From: Pseudohalocynthiibacter aestuariivivens
Lineage (GTDB): Bacteria > Pseudomonadota > Alphaproteobacteria > Rhodobacterales > Rhodobacteraceae
Assembly (NCBI RefSeq): GCF_011040495.1
Contig: NZ_CP049037.1
Span: 1,240,001 to 1,304,000 of the forward strand
Direction: 5' to 3'
Length of the DNA stretch: 64,000 nucleotides
The notes beneath the pieces are model-generated. The model saw only the letters and a list, made by a program, of their open reading frames with translations. It made no database searches and was not told the origin of the DNA. This document shows, in pieces, positions 54,138 to 63,509 of the stretch (position 1 is the first letter of the stretch; each line of letters begins with the position of its first letter). A program made the position numbers and the translations under genes.

Positions 54138-54162
54138 GTAGGCCGGGCTATAGCCCGGCCTA
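54138..54162. repeat. Dispersed palindromic repeat, copy 3 (variant)
   Basis: TAGGCCGGGCT-AT-AGCCCGGCCTA is a fully symmetric form of the same element as at 13527 and 28776, 8 bp after the glyA stop. The GCCGGGCT/AGCCCGGC core is shared; the loop is AT instead of GAA. It may act as a glyA terminator. Confidence 0.7.
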
Positions 54163-54229
54163 AGCCCAAACACGTCTAACCGCGTAAACGCGCTGGACAT
54201 CCGCGACTCTGTTCGCAACTACTCATGCC

Positions 54230-55120
54230 ATGACCGCCACCCGTCGAATAGAACGCGCCTTGGGCAACTGGATGCGCGCGCGTCTGCCTAACTGGTTGTC
54301 CGAGTTCACCATGTTTGTGCTGAAACAGGGCTGGTCAGCTCTCTTTGGCATCTCCTTGCTCCTCGGCATCCTGCTGACCAAAGCAATCTGGCAGGACGGC
54401 TGGACCTTTCAACGGTATGATGCGCTCGTGTTGCTGGCGGTTGGGCTTCAGGCTCTCTTTCTCGTCTTCAAGCTGGAAACGTGGGAAGAGGCGCGCGTGA
54501 TCGCCCTGTTTCACCTGACCGGTACTGCAATGGAGATATTCAAGGTCTACGCCGGTAGCTGGAGCTATCCCGAACCCGGCCTATTAAAGGCATTCGGCGT
54601 ACCGCTATTCTCTGGCTTCATGTATGCGGCGGTCGGCAGTTACATGGCGAGGGCAATCCGCGTATTCGAGATGCAGTTTGCCCCCTACCCACCCTTTTGG
54701 ATGACGGTGGTTCTGGCGTCGGCAATCTACATCAATTTTTTTGCACATCATTTTCTGCCCGACATCCGTATGCTGCTCTTTGCCGCGACAGTGCTGCTAT
54801 ATGCCCGTACAAGGATATGGTTTCGGATCGGCGAGAACGATTATTGGATGCCGCTGCCGTTGGCCGCATTTTTGTCCTCTATATTTCTCTGGTTGGCTGA
54901 AAATATCGGCACGATGACCGGCACTTGGGTCTATAGCGGACAAGCCCGCATGCAATTGGTCAGCTTTGGCAAAATGGGGTCTTGGTATCTGTTGTTATTC
55001 GTCAGTTTCGTCACTGTGACGCTGGTGGTGCGACGTGTGCTGCATACCGCCGCGCTGATCAAACCAAACCGCGCCAGCGCAAAACTGCGATCAGAACGGC
55101 GACGGCTATCATCAGGTTGA
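54230..55120 (+). CDS. DUF817 family membrane protein
   Basis: A 296-residue protein with about eight hydrophobic segments, matching DUF817 (LPNWLSEFTMFVLKQGWSAL at 19-38; GVPLFSGFMYAAVGSYMARA and FAHHFLPDIRMLLF in the middle; LAENIGTMTGTWVYSGQ near 228). The family is of unknown function. The 3' end overlaps by 62 bp the end of the convergent small gene at 55059-55433. The region between the glyA repeat and this ATG has nothing of note. Confidence 0.87.
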   Translation: MTATRRIERALGNWMRARLPNWLSEFTMFVLKQGWSALFGISLLLGILLTKAIWQDGWTFQRYDALVLLAVGLQALFLVFKLETWEEARVIALFHLTGTAMEIFKVYAGSWSYPEPGLLKAFGVPLFSGFMYAAVGSYMARAIRVFEMQFAPYPPFWMTVVLASAIYINFFAHHFLPDIRMLLFAATVLLYARTRIWFRIGENDYWMPLPLAAFLSSIFLWLAENIGTMTGTWVYSGQARMQLVSFGKMGSWYLLLFVSFVTVTLVVRRVLHTAALIKPNRASAKLRSERRRLSSG

Positions 55121-55433
55121 ACACCAAGCCGCCCGCCATACCCAGCAGCATATCCTTGCGGGCGTCGACCGGGTCAACATCCTCCAATTGACGGTTGATC
55201 TCGGTCAGGGCAGCGTCAATCTTGCCCGCGTCAAGACGCGCGCGCAACTTGGGGTGCGCCATCCATCGTTCTGCTTCCGTCAGAACCTGACCGGCCCTGT
55301 GCCCCGATTTAGGCAACCGCCGCCCGGCACGGCGCAAACGCTTGTGCAGGCTTGACCCGCGCGCACCTAACTTGGCGCGCAGCGTTTCCATCAGCGCAGT
55401 GATGTCATGCCCGAAGCGATCCTGATCAATCAT
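55059..55433 (-). CDS. Small membrane-anchored protein of unknown function
   Basis: From ATG 55433 the protein has 124 residues. It is basic at the N-terminal half (SSLHKRLRRAGRRLPKS), then acidic-helical (AALTEINRQLEDVDPVDAR) and ends with a hydrophobic segment (about 100-118, GGLVFNLMIAVAVLIAVL) followed by RWRG. This is a tail-anchored layout. I do not recognise a family. The last 62 bp overlap the DUF817 3' end in antisense. It lies divergent from the hydrolase gene at 55616. Confidence 0.65.
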   Translation of the reverse strand: MIDQDRFGHDITALMETLRAKLGARGSSLHKRLRRAGRRLPKSGHRAGQVLTEAERWMAHPKLRARLDAGKIDAALTEINRQLEDVDPVDARKDMLLGMAGGLVFNLMIAVAVLIAVLRWRGLV

Positions 55434-55570
55434 TCTATTCGCTCTGTCATTGCATCCATCCAACACCTTACAGTGCGCGCGCATCGGTCTCAATATGTTG
55501 CGCATACACGTTGCATCGCCTCCTCGGCCCGGTCTTAGAAATATTTTGGGGCCAAACGACCCGGGCACAT

Positions 55571-55589
55571 AAATCTGCCATTCAGATTT
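55571..55589. promoter_or_regulatory. Inverted repeat AAATCTG-N5-CAGATTT upstream of the hydrolase gene
   Basis: Perfect 7-bp arms, 27-45 bp before the hydrolase ATG at 55616. It could be an operator overlapping the promoter or an mRNA leader hairpin. The 182-bp gap between the two divergent genes shows no other structure. Confidence 0.4.
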
Positions 55590-55615
55590 GCCCTGAAACC
55601 ACTTATCTAGGCTGC

Positions 55616-56380
55616 ATGCTGAATCTTATCGAACACGGAACCCGCACCGATCAGCCAAGCCTGCTGATTGCGCACGGCCTTTACGGATCCGCCCGCAACT
55701 GGGGCGTAATCGCCAAGCGTTTGTCGGATACCCGGCGCGTCGTCACCATAGACATGCGCAATCATGGCGCCAGCCCTTGGATGGACAGCCACACATACGC
55801 CGACATGGCGATCGACCTGGCCGAAGTGTTGGCGGCACAAGGCGGCCCGTGTGATGTGTTAGGTCATTCCATGGGCGGCAAGGCAGCCATGACGTTAGCC
55901 CTGCAATACCCAGAGAATGTGGGCCGACTGATCGTCGCCGACATCGCGCCGGTGACATATGAGCATAGCCAGATCCGCTATGTCGATGCCCTCAAATCCG
56001 TAGACCTCACCGGGCTTGAAAAACGCTCGGACGCAATTGACCGGATGAAGGACCTGATTGATGACCCCGCGCTCATCCCGTTCTTCTTGCAGTCTTTGGA
56101 TGTGTCTGCCGGGCGCTGGCGTCTAAACCTCGACGCGTTGGGTGCTGCAATGCCAGACATCATGGGTTTCCCGCAGATCGACGCCGAGTTTACCCACCCC
56201 ACGCTGTTTCTGTCAGGCGGAAAATCCGACTATGTTCAGCCCGAACACCGACCAGAGATCAAGCGTCTCTTTCCCAAAGCCCGGTTCGTCAAACTGCCCG
56301 AAGCGGGTCATTGGCTACATGCCGAGGCTCCACGCGCGTTCGAGGCGACAGTGCGGACCTGGTTGGAGCGCACTGGCTGA
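55616..56380 (+). CDS. Alpha/beta-fold hydrolase (YbfF-like esterase)
   Basis: From ATG 55616 the protein has 254 residues. The nucleophile elbow GHSMGG (about 83-88), the HGLYGSARNWG oxyanion segment (19-29), and a late HWLHAEAP histidine give an intact catalytic triad. The overall pattern with NHGASPWMDSHTYADMA is that of the YbfF group of small esterases. The natural substrate is unknown (an acyl-CoA or ester). An inverted repeat lies directly upstream. The start at 55616 follows a short non-coding region; an upstream ATG (55511) is discarded. Confidence 0.88.
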   Translation: MLNLIEHGTRTDQPSLLIAHGLYGSARNWGVIAKRLSDTRRVVTIDMRNHGASPWMDSHTYADMAIDLAEVLAAQGGPCDVLGHSMGGKAAMTLALQYPENVGRLIVADIAPVTYEHSQIRYVDALKSVDLTGLEKRSDAIDRMKDLIDDPALIPFFLQSLDVSAGRWRLNLDALGAAMPDIMGFPQIDAEFTHPTLFLSGGKSDYVQPEHRPEIKRLFPKARFVKLPEAGHWLHAEAPRAFEATVRTWLERTG

Positions 56381-56408
56381 CCCTGCTGCTGTGCGTGGTG
56401 TTTCCCGC

Positions 56409-56993
56409 TTACTCGACAAAGGCCGCACGGGCCTCTGAAAACCCATCAAGGGACAGCGGAATCTCCAGCTTCTTTTCAGGAGCGGCAACAAAAATCACCC
56501 GCGCACCATCCGCATCGCCCAGCGCATCCAACTGAACCGTGCCCATCCGACCCTGCGACACACAATGCGTTTTCTCACAATAAAGAAAGCGCGTCTTGAC
56601 CAAGGCTTCGTCCGCGTCGGGATCGTCACTTTCAGTGGAGGATAAAACGAACCGGACGCCGTCTTGCAGAACCACCTTCAGCGGTGTCTGGATAACAATC
56701 CAGAAATCGTCCGCCAGCCCCAACTGACCAATTCCTAACTGAATAAGGGGGCGCTGCACATCATCCTCCCCCCGCACGGTGACTTGAGTGCGCATCTCGC
56801 ATTGCTCAGCAGGTTTTTCTGCGCTGTCTGCCTTGGCAGGCGGTGCGATGCATTCTACCGTCCAATCACCAAACACCTCGGTCGTCCGTTTTGGCTGTTC
56901 CGCCTCCTGCGCATTTACTGATACGGCAAAACCGGCGCAGATCAGGCCGACGCTGATCGGCAGTGTGACGATAGATTTGACGATGGCAAACAT
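56409..56993 (-). CDS. Invasion-associated locus B (IalB) family periplasmic protein
   Basis: A 194-residue secreted protein with a signal peptide of about 28 residues (ending SVNAQ). The IalB pattern appears as TTEVFGDWTVECIAPP (37-52), RFLYCEKTHCVSQG with two cysteines (about 135-148) and a third Cys in EQCEMRT. IalB was named in Bartonella but is common in free-living alphaproteobacteria, where its role is unclear. It lies 141 bp downstream of folA on the same strand, with no link evident. Confidence 0.88.
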   Translation of the reverse strand: MFAIVKSIVTLPISVGLICAGFAVSVNAQEAEQPKRTTEVFGDWTVECIAPPAKADSAEKPAEQCEMRTQVTVRGEDDVQRPLIQLGIGQLGLADDFWIVIQTPLKVVLQDGVRFVLSSTESDDPDADEALVKTRFLYCEKTHCVSQGRMGTVQLDALGDADGARVIFVAAPEKKLEIPLSLDGFSEARAAFVE

Positions 56994-57134
56994 TCTTGGC
57001 TCACTTTCGTTGGTCTGTCAGAAATGCCACGCACCAGCGGGCGCATCTATGTAGGCTACCTGTTGGGCGCGACTAAAATGGATCACAAGACCGAGCGCAA
57101 CCAGTCATAGCGGCATTTGGGCGGTAAGACGCCA

Positions 57135-57614
57135 TCAACGACGGCGCATCAACTCGACCAGCATACAACGCGGGTCAGATCCGCGCAGCACCTGACGCGA
57201 GGTTTCAACCCATTCGGCGGCCTGAAATGCGGGGAAAAACGTATCAGGCGCGTCCACGTCCAAGTCAACCTCTGTGATCAGCAATCTGTCCGCGATTTCG
57301 ATCATCTCACGATAGATACCCGCGCCGCCGATCCCATATAGGCGCGCGTGCCCTCGGGATTTGGCGAATTCAATAGCCTCCGACACGCTGGCGAAACGGT
57401 CGACATCCACGATATCACGGGAAGAAACTACGATATTCAGGCGGCTTTTCAATGGCCTGTAGGGCAGGCTTTCCCACGTGTTACGCCCCATGATGATTGC
57501 GCCGCCAGTGGTCTCGCGTTGGAAAAAGGCCAAATCCTCGGGCGCATGCCAAGGGATATCTCCATCCTTGCCAATGGCGCCATTACGATCGCGGGCGACG
57601 ACGAGCGACAACAT
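57135..57614 (-). CDS. folA: Dihydrofolate reductase
   Basis: A 159-residue enzyme reducing dihydrofolate to tetrahydrofolate with NADPH. IGKDGDIPWHAPEDLAFFQ (13-31) contains the tryptophan and the acidic residue of the active site; IIMGRNTWESLP and YGIGGAGIY show the NADPH-binding loops. It follows thyA with a gap of only three bases on the same strand, so dihydrofolate made by ThyA is quickly recycled. Trimethoprim-type resistance changes are not obvious from the sequence. Confidence 0.96.
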   Translation of the reverse strand: MLSLVVARDRNGAIGKDGDIPWHAPEDLAFFQRETTGGAIIMGRNTWESLPYRPLKSRLNIVVSSRDIVDVDRFASVSEAIEFAKSRGHARLYGIGGAGIYREMIEIADRLLITEVDLDVDAPDTFFPAFQAAEWVETSRQVLRGSDPRCMLVELMRRR

Positions 57615-57617
57615 CGT

Positions 57618-58451
57618 CTAAACCGCCACAGGGGCAGAGATGCCCGGATCAGGATCATAGTCAGTAATCTCGAAATCCTCATAACGAAAATCAAATAGCG
57701 ATCCGACATCGCGGGTGATGCGCAATTTCGGAAGTGGTTTCGGCGTGCGCGCCAGCTGCTTTTCGACCTGTTCCATATGGTTGGAATAGATATGCGCATC
57801 GCCCAGTGTGTGCACGAAATCCCCCGGTTCGTATCCTGTCACATGGGCCAGCATGTGCAACAACAGCGCGTAAGATGCGATATTGAACGGAACACCGAGA
57901 AACATGTCCGCAGATCGTTGGTAGAGTTGCAGATGCAGCTTGCCGCCGGCGATCCGCACCTGCCACATCGTATGGCATGGTGGCAGCGCCATTTGTGGCA
58001 CATCACCCGGATTCCACGCGGACACGATCATCCGGCGACTGTCCGGACTCTTTCGGATCAAGTCCAATAAATCCTCTATCTGGTCAATCGTCCGCGCACG
58101 AAACACCGGGGCGCCGTCTGCCTCGCCAACCTCAACCCCCAAGGCAGGAAAGCGCCGCCATTGCGCACCGTAAACCGGGCCGAGATCACCATTCTCATCT
58201 GCCCATTCATCCCAGATCGAAACACCGTTTTCCTTTAAATACCCGATGTTCGTGTCGCCAGACAGAAACCACAGCAACTCGTGAATGATCGAACGCAGGT
58301 GCAGTTTCTTGGTCGTGACCAAAGGAAAGCCATCTGACATCCGATAGCGGCTCTGCAAACCGAAATAGGAAACAGTGCCGGTGCCGGTTCGGTCGGTCGA
58401 TTCCGTGCCTTCGGCCAGCACGGTTTTCAATGCGTCGTGATATTGTTGCAT
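57618..58451 (-). CDS. thyA: Thymidylate synthase
   Basis: A 277-residue ThyA that methylates dUMP with methylene-THF. The nucleophile Cys159 lies in [10 protein letters not shown], and the substrate motif near 205-215 ([23 protein letters not shown]) is intact. The first gene of the thyA-folA unit. Its presence beside nucleoside salvage genes and glyA gives the genome a full thymidylate cycle. A ribosome-site-like GAGG stands upstream of the ATG. It is divergent from gloA. Confidence 0.97.
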   Translation of the reverse strand: MQQYHDALKTVLAEGTESTDRTGTGTVSYFGLQSRYRMSDGFPLVTTKKLHLRSIIHELLWFLSGDTNIGYLKENGVSIWDEWADENGDLGPVYGAQWRRFPALGVEVGEADGAPVFRARTIDQIEDLLDLIRKSPDSRRMIVSAWNPGDVPQMALPPCHTMWQVRIAGGKLHLQLYQRSADMFLGVPFNIASYALLLHMLAHVTGYEPGDFVHTLGDAHIYSNHMEQVEKQLARTPKPLPKLRITRDVGSLFDFRYEDFEITDYDPDPGISAPVAV

Positions 58452-58595
58452 CCTCGTCCCTCATGGCCTTCGTCTTGATCCAGAGTTACCCGGCACCTGC
58501 ACAGATCACAAGTTTGATCACGTCCCGTTGTAGGGGTGGACGGCACGGCGTTTGCCCCTAGGATCACAGACAACGCAAAATAAGGAGAACTGCCG

Positions 58596-59024
58596 ATGAA
58601 AACCCGTTACCTGCACACGATGGTGCGCGTTAAAGATTTGGACGCATCAATTGCTTTCTACGGTTTGCTCGGATTGAATGAGACCCGTCGCATGGAAAAT
58701 GAAGGGGGGCGGTTCACCCTTGTTTTTCTGGCACCCGACGGACAGGAAGAATGCCCCGTCGAGCTAACCTATAACTGGGATGGCGATGAGGCCCTGCCGG
58801 ACGACAGCCGGAACTTCGGACACTTGGCCTATAGTGTCGAAAACATCTACGACATGTGCCAGCATCTGCAGGACAACGGGGTGACCATTAATCGCCCCCC
58901 CCGTGACGGGCATATGGCATTTGTGCGCAGCCCCGACAACATCTCGATCGAATTGTTGCAGGAGGGCGATGCATTGGCCCCGCAAGAGCCCTGGGCGAGC
59001 ATGAAGAATACCGGCCATTGGTAA
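58596..59024 (+). CDS. gloA: Lactoylglutathione lyase (glyoxalase I)
   Basis: A 142-residue VOC-fold enzyme. It begins YLHTMVRVKDLDASIAFYGL with the metal-ligand His7 near the start; CPVELTYNWDGD, NFGHLAYSVENI and SPDNISIELLQEG contain the further metal ligands (Glu and His) and the glutathione site. It isomerises the methylglyoxal-glutathione adduct to lactoylglutathione. AAGGAG precedes the ATG. The vWA-like gene starts inside its last codons, suggesting coupled translation. Confidence 0.93.
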   Translation: MKTRYLHTMVRVKDLDASIAFYGLLGLNETRRMENEGGRFTLVFLAPDGQEECPVELTYNWDGDEALPDDSRNFGHLAYSVENIYDMCQHLQDNGVTINRPPRDGHMAFVRSPDNISIELLQEGDALAPQEPWASMKNTGHW

Positions 59025-59716
59025 GGCTCGCATGCCTTCTGGGGCTGCTTTGGTCCGGAATCGCGCAGGCCGACTGTCGGCTTGCGCTGGTTCTGGCGCT
59101 GGACGTGTCAGCCTCGGTGGATGCGACAGAGTACAACCTGCAACGGTTGGGGACGTCTGCCGCACTCGATTCGTCCGATGTTCGGCACGCGATTCTAGAG
59201 GGTGCGCCGGGTCATGTGGCGCTCGCGGTCTATGAATGGTCAGGCCACTATCAGCAAAAGCTGCATCTGGACTGGACCGCATTGCGCACTCACGGCGACA
59301 TCGATCGTGCGGTGCTTGCCTTGGGGCAAATGACACGCAGCCACGATGAGTTCCCCACCTCGGTAGGACAGGCATTGGCCTATGGCGCATCCGTGCTGGA
59401 GCGCGGGCCAGACTGTGATCGGCGCGTGATCGATATGTCCGGTGACGGGGTCAACAATTACGGCTTTCGCCCCGGCAATGCCTATCGGCATTTTCCGTTT
59501 CAGGATGTTGTTGTGAACGGGTTGGTGATCCTCGGGGACGACCCCGATGTGCTAGGGTTTTACCATGGCGAGGTTCTGCACGGTCCCGGCGCGTTTCTGG
59601 AGATCGCGAATGGATTTGCCGATTTTCAAAATGCAATGACACGCAAACTGCGCCGCGAGATCAGCGACATCATACTGGGAACGGGCCCCACCGCGCGCCC
59701 ACGTCCACGCGGATGA
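59018..59716 (+). CDS. DUF1194 (vWA-like) secreted protein, first copy
   Basis: A 232-residue protein that starts with a TTG at 59018 overlapping the gloA end; no ATG or GTG in frame gives the signal peptide, so TTG is required. The signal peptide (LACLLGLLWSGIAQA) is followed by LALDVSASVDATEY, a von Willebrand A metal-ion site (D-x-S-x-S); DGVNNYG and the FADFQNAMTRKLRREI end match DUF1194. The protein is exported, and may bind a ligand or partner through its metal site. Its TGA overlaps the ATG of a second copy. Confidence 0.8.
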   Translation: MVRLACLLGLLWSGIAQADCRLALVLALDVSASVDATEYNLQRLGTSAALDSSDVRHAILEGAPGHVALAVYEWSGHYQQKLHLDWTALRTHGDIDRAVLALGQMTRSHDEFPTSVGQALAYGASVLERGPDCDRRVIDMSGDGVNNYGFRPGNAYRHFPFQDVVVNGLVILGDDPDVLGFYHGEVLHGPGAFLEIANGFADFQNAMTRKLRREISDIILGTGPTARPRPRG

Positions 59717-60441
59717 GACAGGTTCTGCTGCTCTGCGCTCTCTGCCTCACGCCGCCAACGGCGCAGGCTGAGTGCCGTTTGGCATTGGCACTTGGCCTTG
59801 ATGTTTCAGACTCAGTTGACGAACGCGAATATCGGCTACAACTTGACGGGGTGGCAGATGCACTGGAAACCAAGAGCGTGCAGGCCGCACTCTTTTCAAT
59901 GCCCCAAGCGCATGTAGATTTGGCGGTTTACCAATGGGGCGCGCCCAATCAACAACATATTCTGGTGGCTTGGACGACGCTTCGCACTTCAAAGGATGCG
60001 GCGGATGTCGCGGCTCAGCTTCGCTCCAGTAAACTGCGTTTCTCCGACCCGACCACTGCTGTTGGCGCAGCGATTACATTCGGCACAGAGCTGCTCAAAG
60101 AACGCGGCCTATGCTGGCAACATACGTTGGATATTTCGGGCGACGGTCCCTCGAACGCCGGTCCGCATCCGGGCGGTTTACCGCGTGATGGCTGGATCAC
60201 GATCAACGGATTGGTCATCAATCCCCTCGGGCGCGACAATATCGACAAGGATCTCAGCCTGACGCAGACCCTTGAACATCATTACCGAACCCATGTGATC
60301 CGAGGCCCCGGCAGCTTTATCGAGACTGCCGTTGATTTTGACGCATTCCAGCAGGCTATGGCACGCAAGCTGCTGCGCGAGGTGCAGATTTTGACTGTAT
60401 CAGAGACAACCACACAGACCATTCCATCAGATCTTCAATAA
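59713..60441 (+). CDS. DUF1194 (vWA-like) secreted protein, second copy
   Basis: A 242-residue paralogue of the preceding protein with a signal peptide (MRQVLLLCALCLTPPTAQA), then LGLDVSDSVDEREY (metal-ion site intact) and a DISGDGPSNAG segment. The ATG at 59713 overlaps the first copy's stop (ATGA). The two have diverged well beyond recent duplication (identity perhaps a third by eye). They likely form a periplasmic pair. The 3' end overlaps by seven bases the convergent MarR gene (60435). The function of DUF1194 is unknown. Confidence 0.85.
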   Translation: MRQVLLLCALCLTPPTAQAECRLALALGLDVSDSVDEREYRLQLDGVADALETKSVQAALFSMPQAHVDLAVYQWGAPNQQHILVAWTTLRTSKDAADVAAQLRSSKLRFSDPTTAVGAAITFGTELLKERGLCWQHTLDISGDGPSNAGPHPGGLPRDGWITINGLVINPLGRDNIDKDLSLTQTLEHHYRTHVIRGPGSFIETAVDFDAFQQAMARKLLREVQILTVSETTTQTIPSDLQ

Positions 60442-60941
60442 ATATAGCGAATTTGATCCGTCCAGTACCGTTCTACCCTGCGCAGAGAAATGGCAATCTG
60501 GTCGATCCCGTCCGCGCCCAGAACACCCCTGCCCTGCAGCCCTTCGGCGTGCCGCTCGAAAAGGCCGGCAACGATATCGCGAATATCGCGCCCTTTCTGC
60601 GTCAGACGTACGCGCACCGATCGACGGTCAATTTCGCACCGCTGATGGTGCATATAGCCCATCTCGACCAGCTTCTTCAGATTGTAACTGACGTTGCTGC
60701 CCTGATAATATCCGCGCGATTTCAGTTCACCAGCTGTAACCTCGTTATCACCGATGTTGAACAGCAGCAGCGCCTGAACTGCGTTGATCTCCAGTACTCC
60801 GACGCGTTCGAATTCATCCTTGATGACATCCAGTAACAGCCGATGCAGGCGTTCCACCAGCGCAAGAGCGTCCAGATAGCCGGTCATAAAGCCCTGCTCA
60901 GCCTTTGGGGGGCTCAGAGTGTCGTGCAAAGTCATTATCAT
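60435..60941 (-). CDS. MarR/LdtR-type winged-helix regulator
   Basis: A 168-residue MarR-family regulator. GYLDALALVERLHRLLLDVI and the HTH stretch YQGSNVSYNLKKLVEMGYM (about 80-98), with the wing DRRSVRVRLTQKG, closely resemble LdtR described in Liberibacter, which controls an L,D-transpeptidase and responds to small phenolic compounds. Targets here are unknown. It stands convergent to the DUF1194 pair and is divergent from no gene within 80 bp (sdhE is on the same strand). Confidence 0.88.
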   Translation of the reverse strand: MIMTLHDTLSPPKAEQGFMTGYLDALALVERLHRLLLDVIKDEFERVGVLEINAVQALLLFNIGDNEVTAGELKSRGYYQGSNVSYNLKKLVEMGYMHHQRCEIDRRSVRVRLTQKGRDIRDIVAGLFERHAEGLQGRGVLGADGIDQIAISLRRVERYWTDQIRYIY

Positions 60942-61027
60942 CTCCGTGCGAAACCGCTTGGAGAGTGACCCTGCGCGAAAATGCCCAACAATCGGTTAAA
61001 CCGAACCGATAGCGTCTAAAATGCAAT

Positions 61028-61303
61028 CTACTTCGTTGCCGCACCTTCGGTGCCGTGCTGTACGATATCTGCTGCCAGCACTTCAAACCGCGCCGGTGGC
61101 GCAACCTGACCCGAAACCCATTGATATAGGTCCTGATCGTTCTCCTCCAGCAGGGCCTCGTAGAGAGCCAGCATTTCGGAGTCGAGCATCTCTAACCGTG
61201 CCGCCGCATAGCGCGACAGCACGATATCCATTTCCTTGGTTCCGCGACGGATCGATCGCATGCCCAGCCGCCGCAGCCGGGTAGCGCGGGTTTCGTCAGG
61301 CAA
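61028..61303 (-). CDS. sdhE: Succinate dehydrogenase assembly factor SdhE
   Basis: A 91-residue SdhE/SDHAF2 protein. The RGTKEMD motif (residues 20-26) is the conserved RGxxE flavinylation signature. It inserts covalent FAD into succinate dehydrogenase. The start is TTG 61301-61303, overlapping the regulator gene stop by eight bases; the next ATG is inside the conserved region (residue 15), so TTG is needed. The gene follows the HTH gene in one unit. No sdh genes are in the window. Confidence 0.88.
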   Translation of the reverse strand: MPDETRATRLRRLGMRSIRRGTKEMDIVLSRYAAARLEMLDSEMLALYEALLEENDQDLYQWVSGQVAPPARFEVLAADIVQHGTEGAATK

Positions 61304-61700
61304 TCTCGGGCTCGCGCAGCAGCGTCTGCAATTCTTTCTCGACCCGGTTCAGCCGCTCAGAGGCCAGCCGCATCTGCACACTGATCTCACGCACTTCACT
61401 CAAGAGTTCAGACGCTTCGCGCGAGAGTGAGGCGCCTTCGGGATCGCCCGGTCCTTCGCCTTGCCCTGTCAACAACCATGTAATCGTGACATTCATCAGC
61501 CCGGCCATCATCGACAGACGGTTTGCACGCGGCTCGGAATGATCGTTTTCCCATTCTTCTAGGGTCTTCTTCTTGATCCCCAGCCGTTTTGCCAATTGCG
61601 CTTGGCTCATACCGGCCTGTTCGCGCGCACCTGCCACGCGATCGCCGAATGTGGTCGCGTCCGGGTCGTACCAACCCTCGAGTGATACAGCAGTCATCAT
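61296..61700 (-). CDS. XRE-type helix-turn-helix protein with coiled-coil tail
   Basis: A 134-residue protein. The HTH domain is at about 18-75 (FGDRVAGAREQAGMSQAQLA; IKKKTLEEWENDHSEPRANR) and the C-terminal about 40 residues form a likely coiled coil (LLSEVREISVQMRLASERLN). It may bind DNA as a dimer. Its stop overlaps the sdhE start, a pairing that suggests it controls or is tied to SdhE expression. It is divergent from aatA. AAGGAAA precedes the tandem ATG codons. Confidence 0.87.
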   Translation of the reverse strand: MMTAVSLEGWYDPDATTFGDRVAGAREQAGMSQAQLAKRLGIKKKTLEEWENDHSEPRANRLSMMAGLMNVTITWLLTGQGEGPGDPEGASLSREASELLSEVREISVQMRLASERLNRVEKELQTLLREPEIA

Positions 61701-61725
61701 TTTCCTTTCTGGCGATCATGCTTGA

Positions 61726-62985
<1,260 letters not shown>

Positions 62986-62995
62986 AGGAGACCGC

Positions 62996-63421
62996 ATGGC
63001 CGGAGAACTGCCGGAATATTATTTCAGGGTGCGCGAAAACGGTGCTTTCGTGTTCCGCGTCGATACGGAGAACCGGCAGCGCCGGATCGACATGGATCAG
63101 ATTGCGGTGGTCAACATCCGCAATGGCCAGATCAAGCCACATGGCGAACGCGAACTGACCGACCGAGACAGGGAGGTTATCCAGGAGTGGATGGCCGAAC
63201 GTCTGGAGCTACAGGAATACCGCGACATTGACGACATCCACAGGGCGGTCGATTATCTCAATACGACAACGCATTGGGCACAGTCCCGTGCGACTGATGA
63301 TCAGCTGGAGGCAGTGACCGACGCGCTGTTGATGGCGATGCATGACTTGCGCACAGTTCTGGTGCGCAAGAAGGCAGACAGACTGCTAAAAGATGTCGAT
63401 GATGACGACGACGGGGATTGA
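62996..63421 (+). CDS. Conserved-type unknown protein downstream of aatA
   Basis: A 141-residue hydrophilic protein I do not recognise as a named family. The N-terminal part is beta-rich (PEYYFRVRENGAFVFRVDTE), the middle has a basic/acidic helix (ELTDRDREVIQEWMAERLEL) and the end is a run of aspartates (DVDDDDDGD). No signal peptide, membrane segment or cysteine. It lies 10 bp after aatA with AAGGAGA before the ATG, so it is clearly translated, probably from the aatA transcript. Its role is unknown. Confidence 0.7.
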   Translation: MAGELPEYYFRVRENGAFVFRVDTENRQRRIDMDQIAVVNIRNGQIKPHGERELTDRDREVIQEWMAERLELQEYRDIDDIHRAVDYLNTTTHWAQSRATDDQLEAVTDALLMAMHDLRTVLVRKKADRLLKDVDDDDDGD

Positions 63422-63476
63422 CCACGTCGTTCTGCCCTGGTGCCAATGCTCTGCAAATTTGCTGCGCTGAGGTTGG

Positions 63477-63503
63477 AAAATTCCGCACAGCACGCGGAAT
63501 TTT
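63477..63503. terminator. Bidirectional rho-independent terminator
   Basis: AAAATTCCGC (63477-63486) and GCGGAATTTT (63494-63503) form a perfect 10-bp stem with a seven-base loop, giving T runs on both strands. It separates the convergent unknown gene (plus) and the MATE gene (minus). The palindrome GCAAATTTGC at 63453-63462 lies in the same gap. Confidence 0.88.
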
Positions 63504-63509
63504 ACATAT

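Noticed and set aside
58504..58567. Three GATCAC repeats between thyA and gloA
   Set aside because: Hexamers with irregular spacing (12 and 46 bp) in a short gap are likely chance.
63453..63462. GCAAATTTGC palindrome as an ScfR box
   Set aside because: It lies between convergent gene ends rather than in a promoter region, and the halves are inverted with no spacing.
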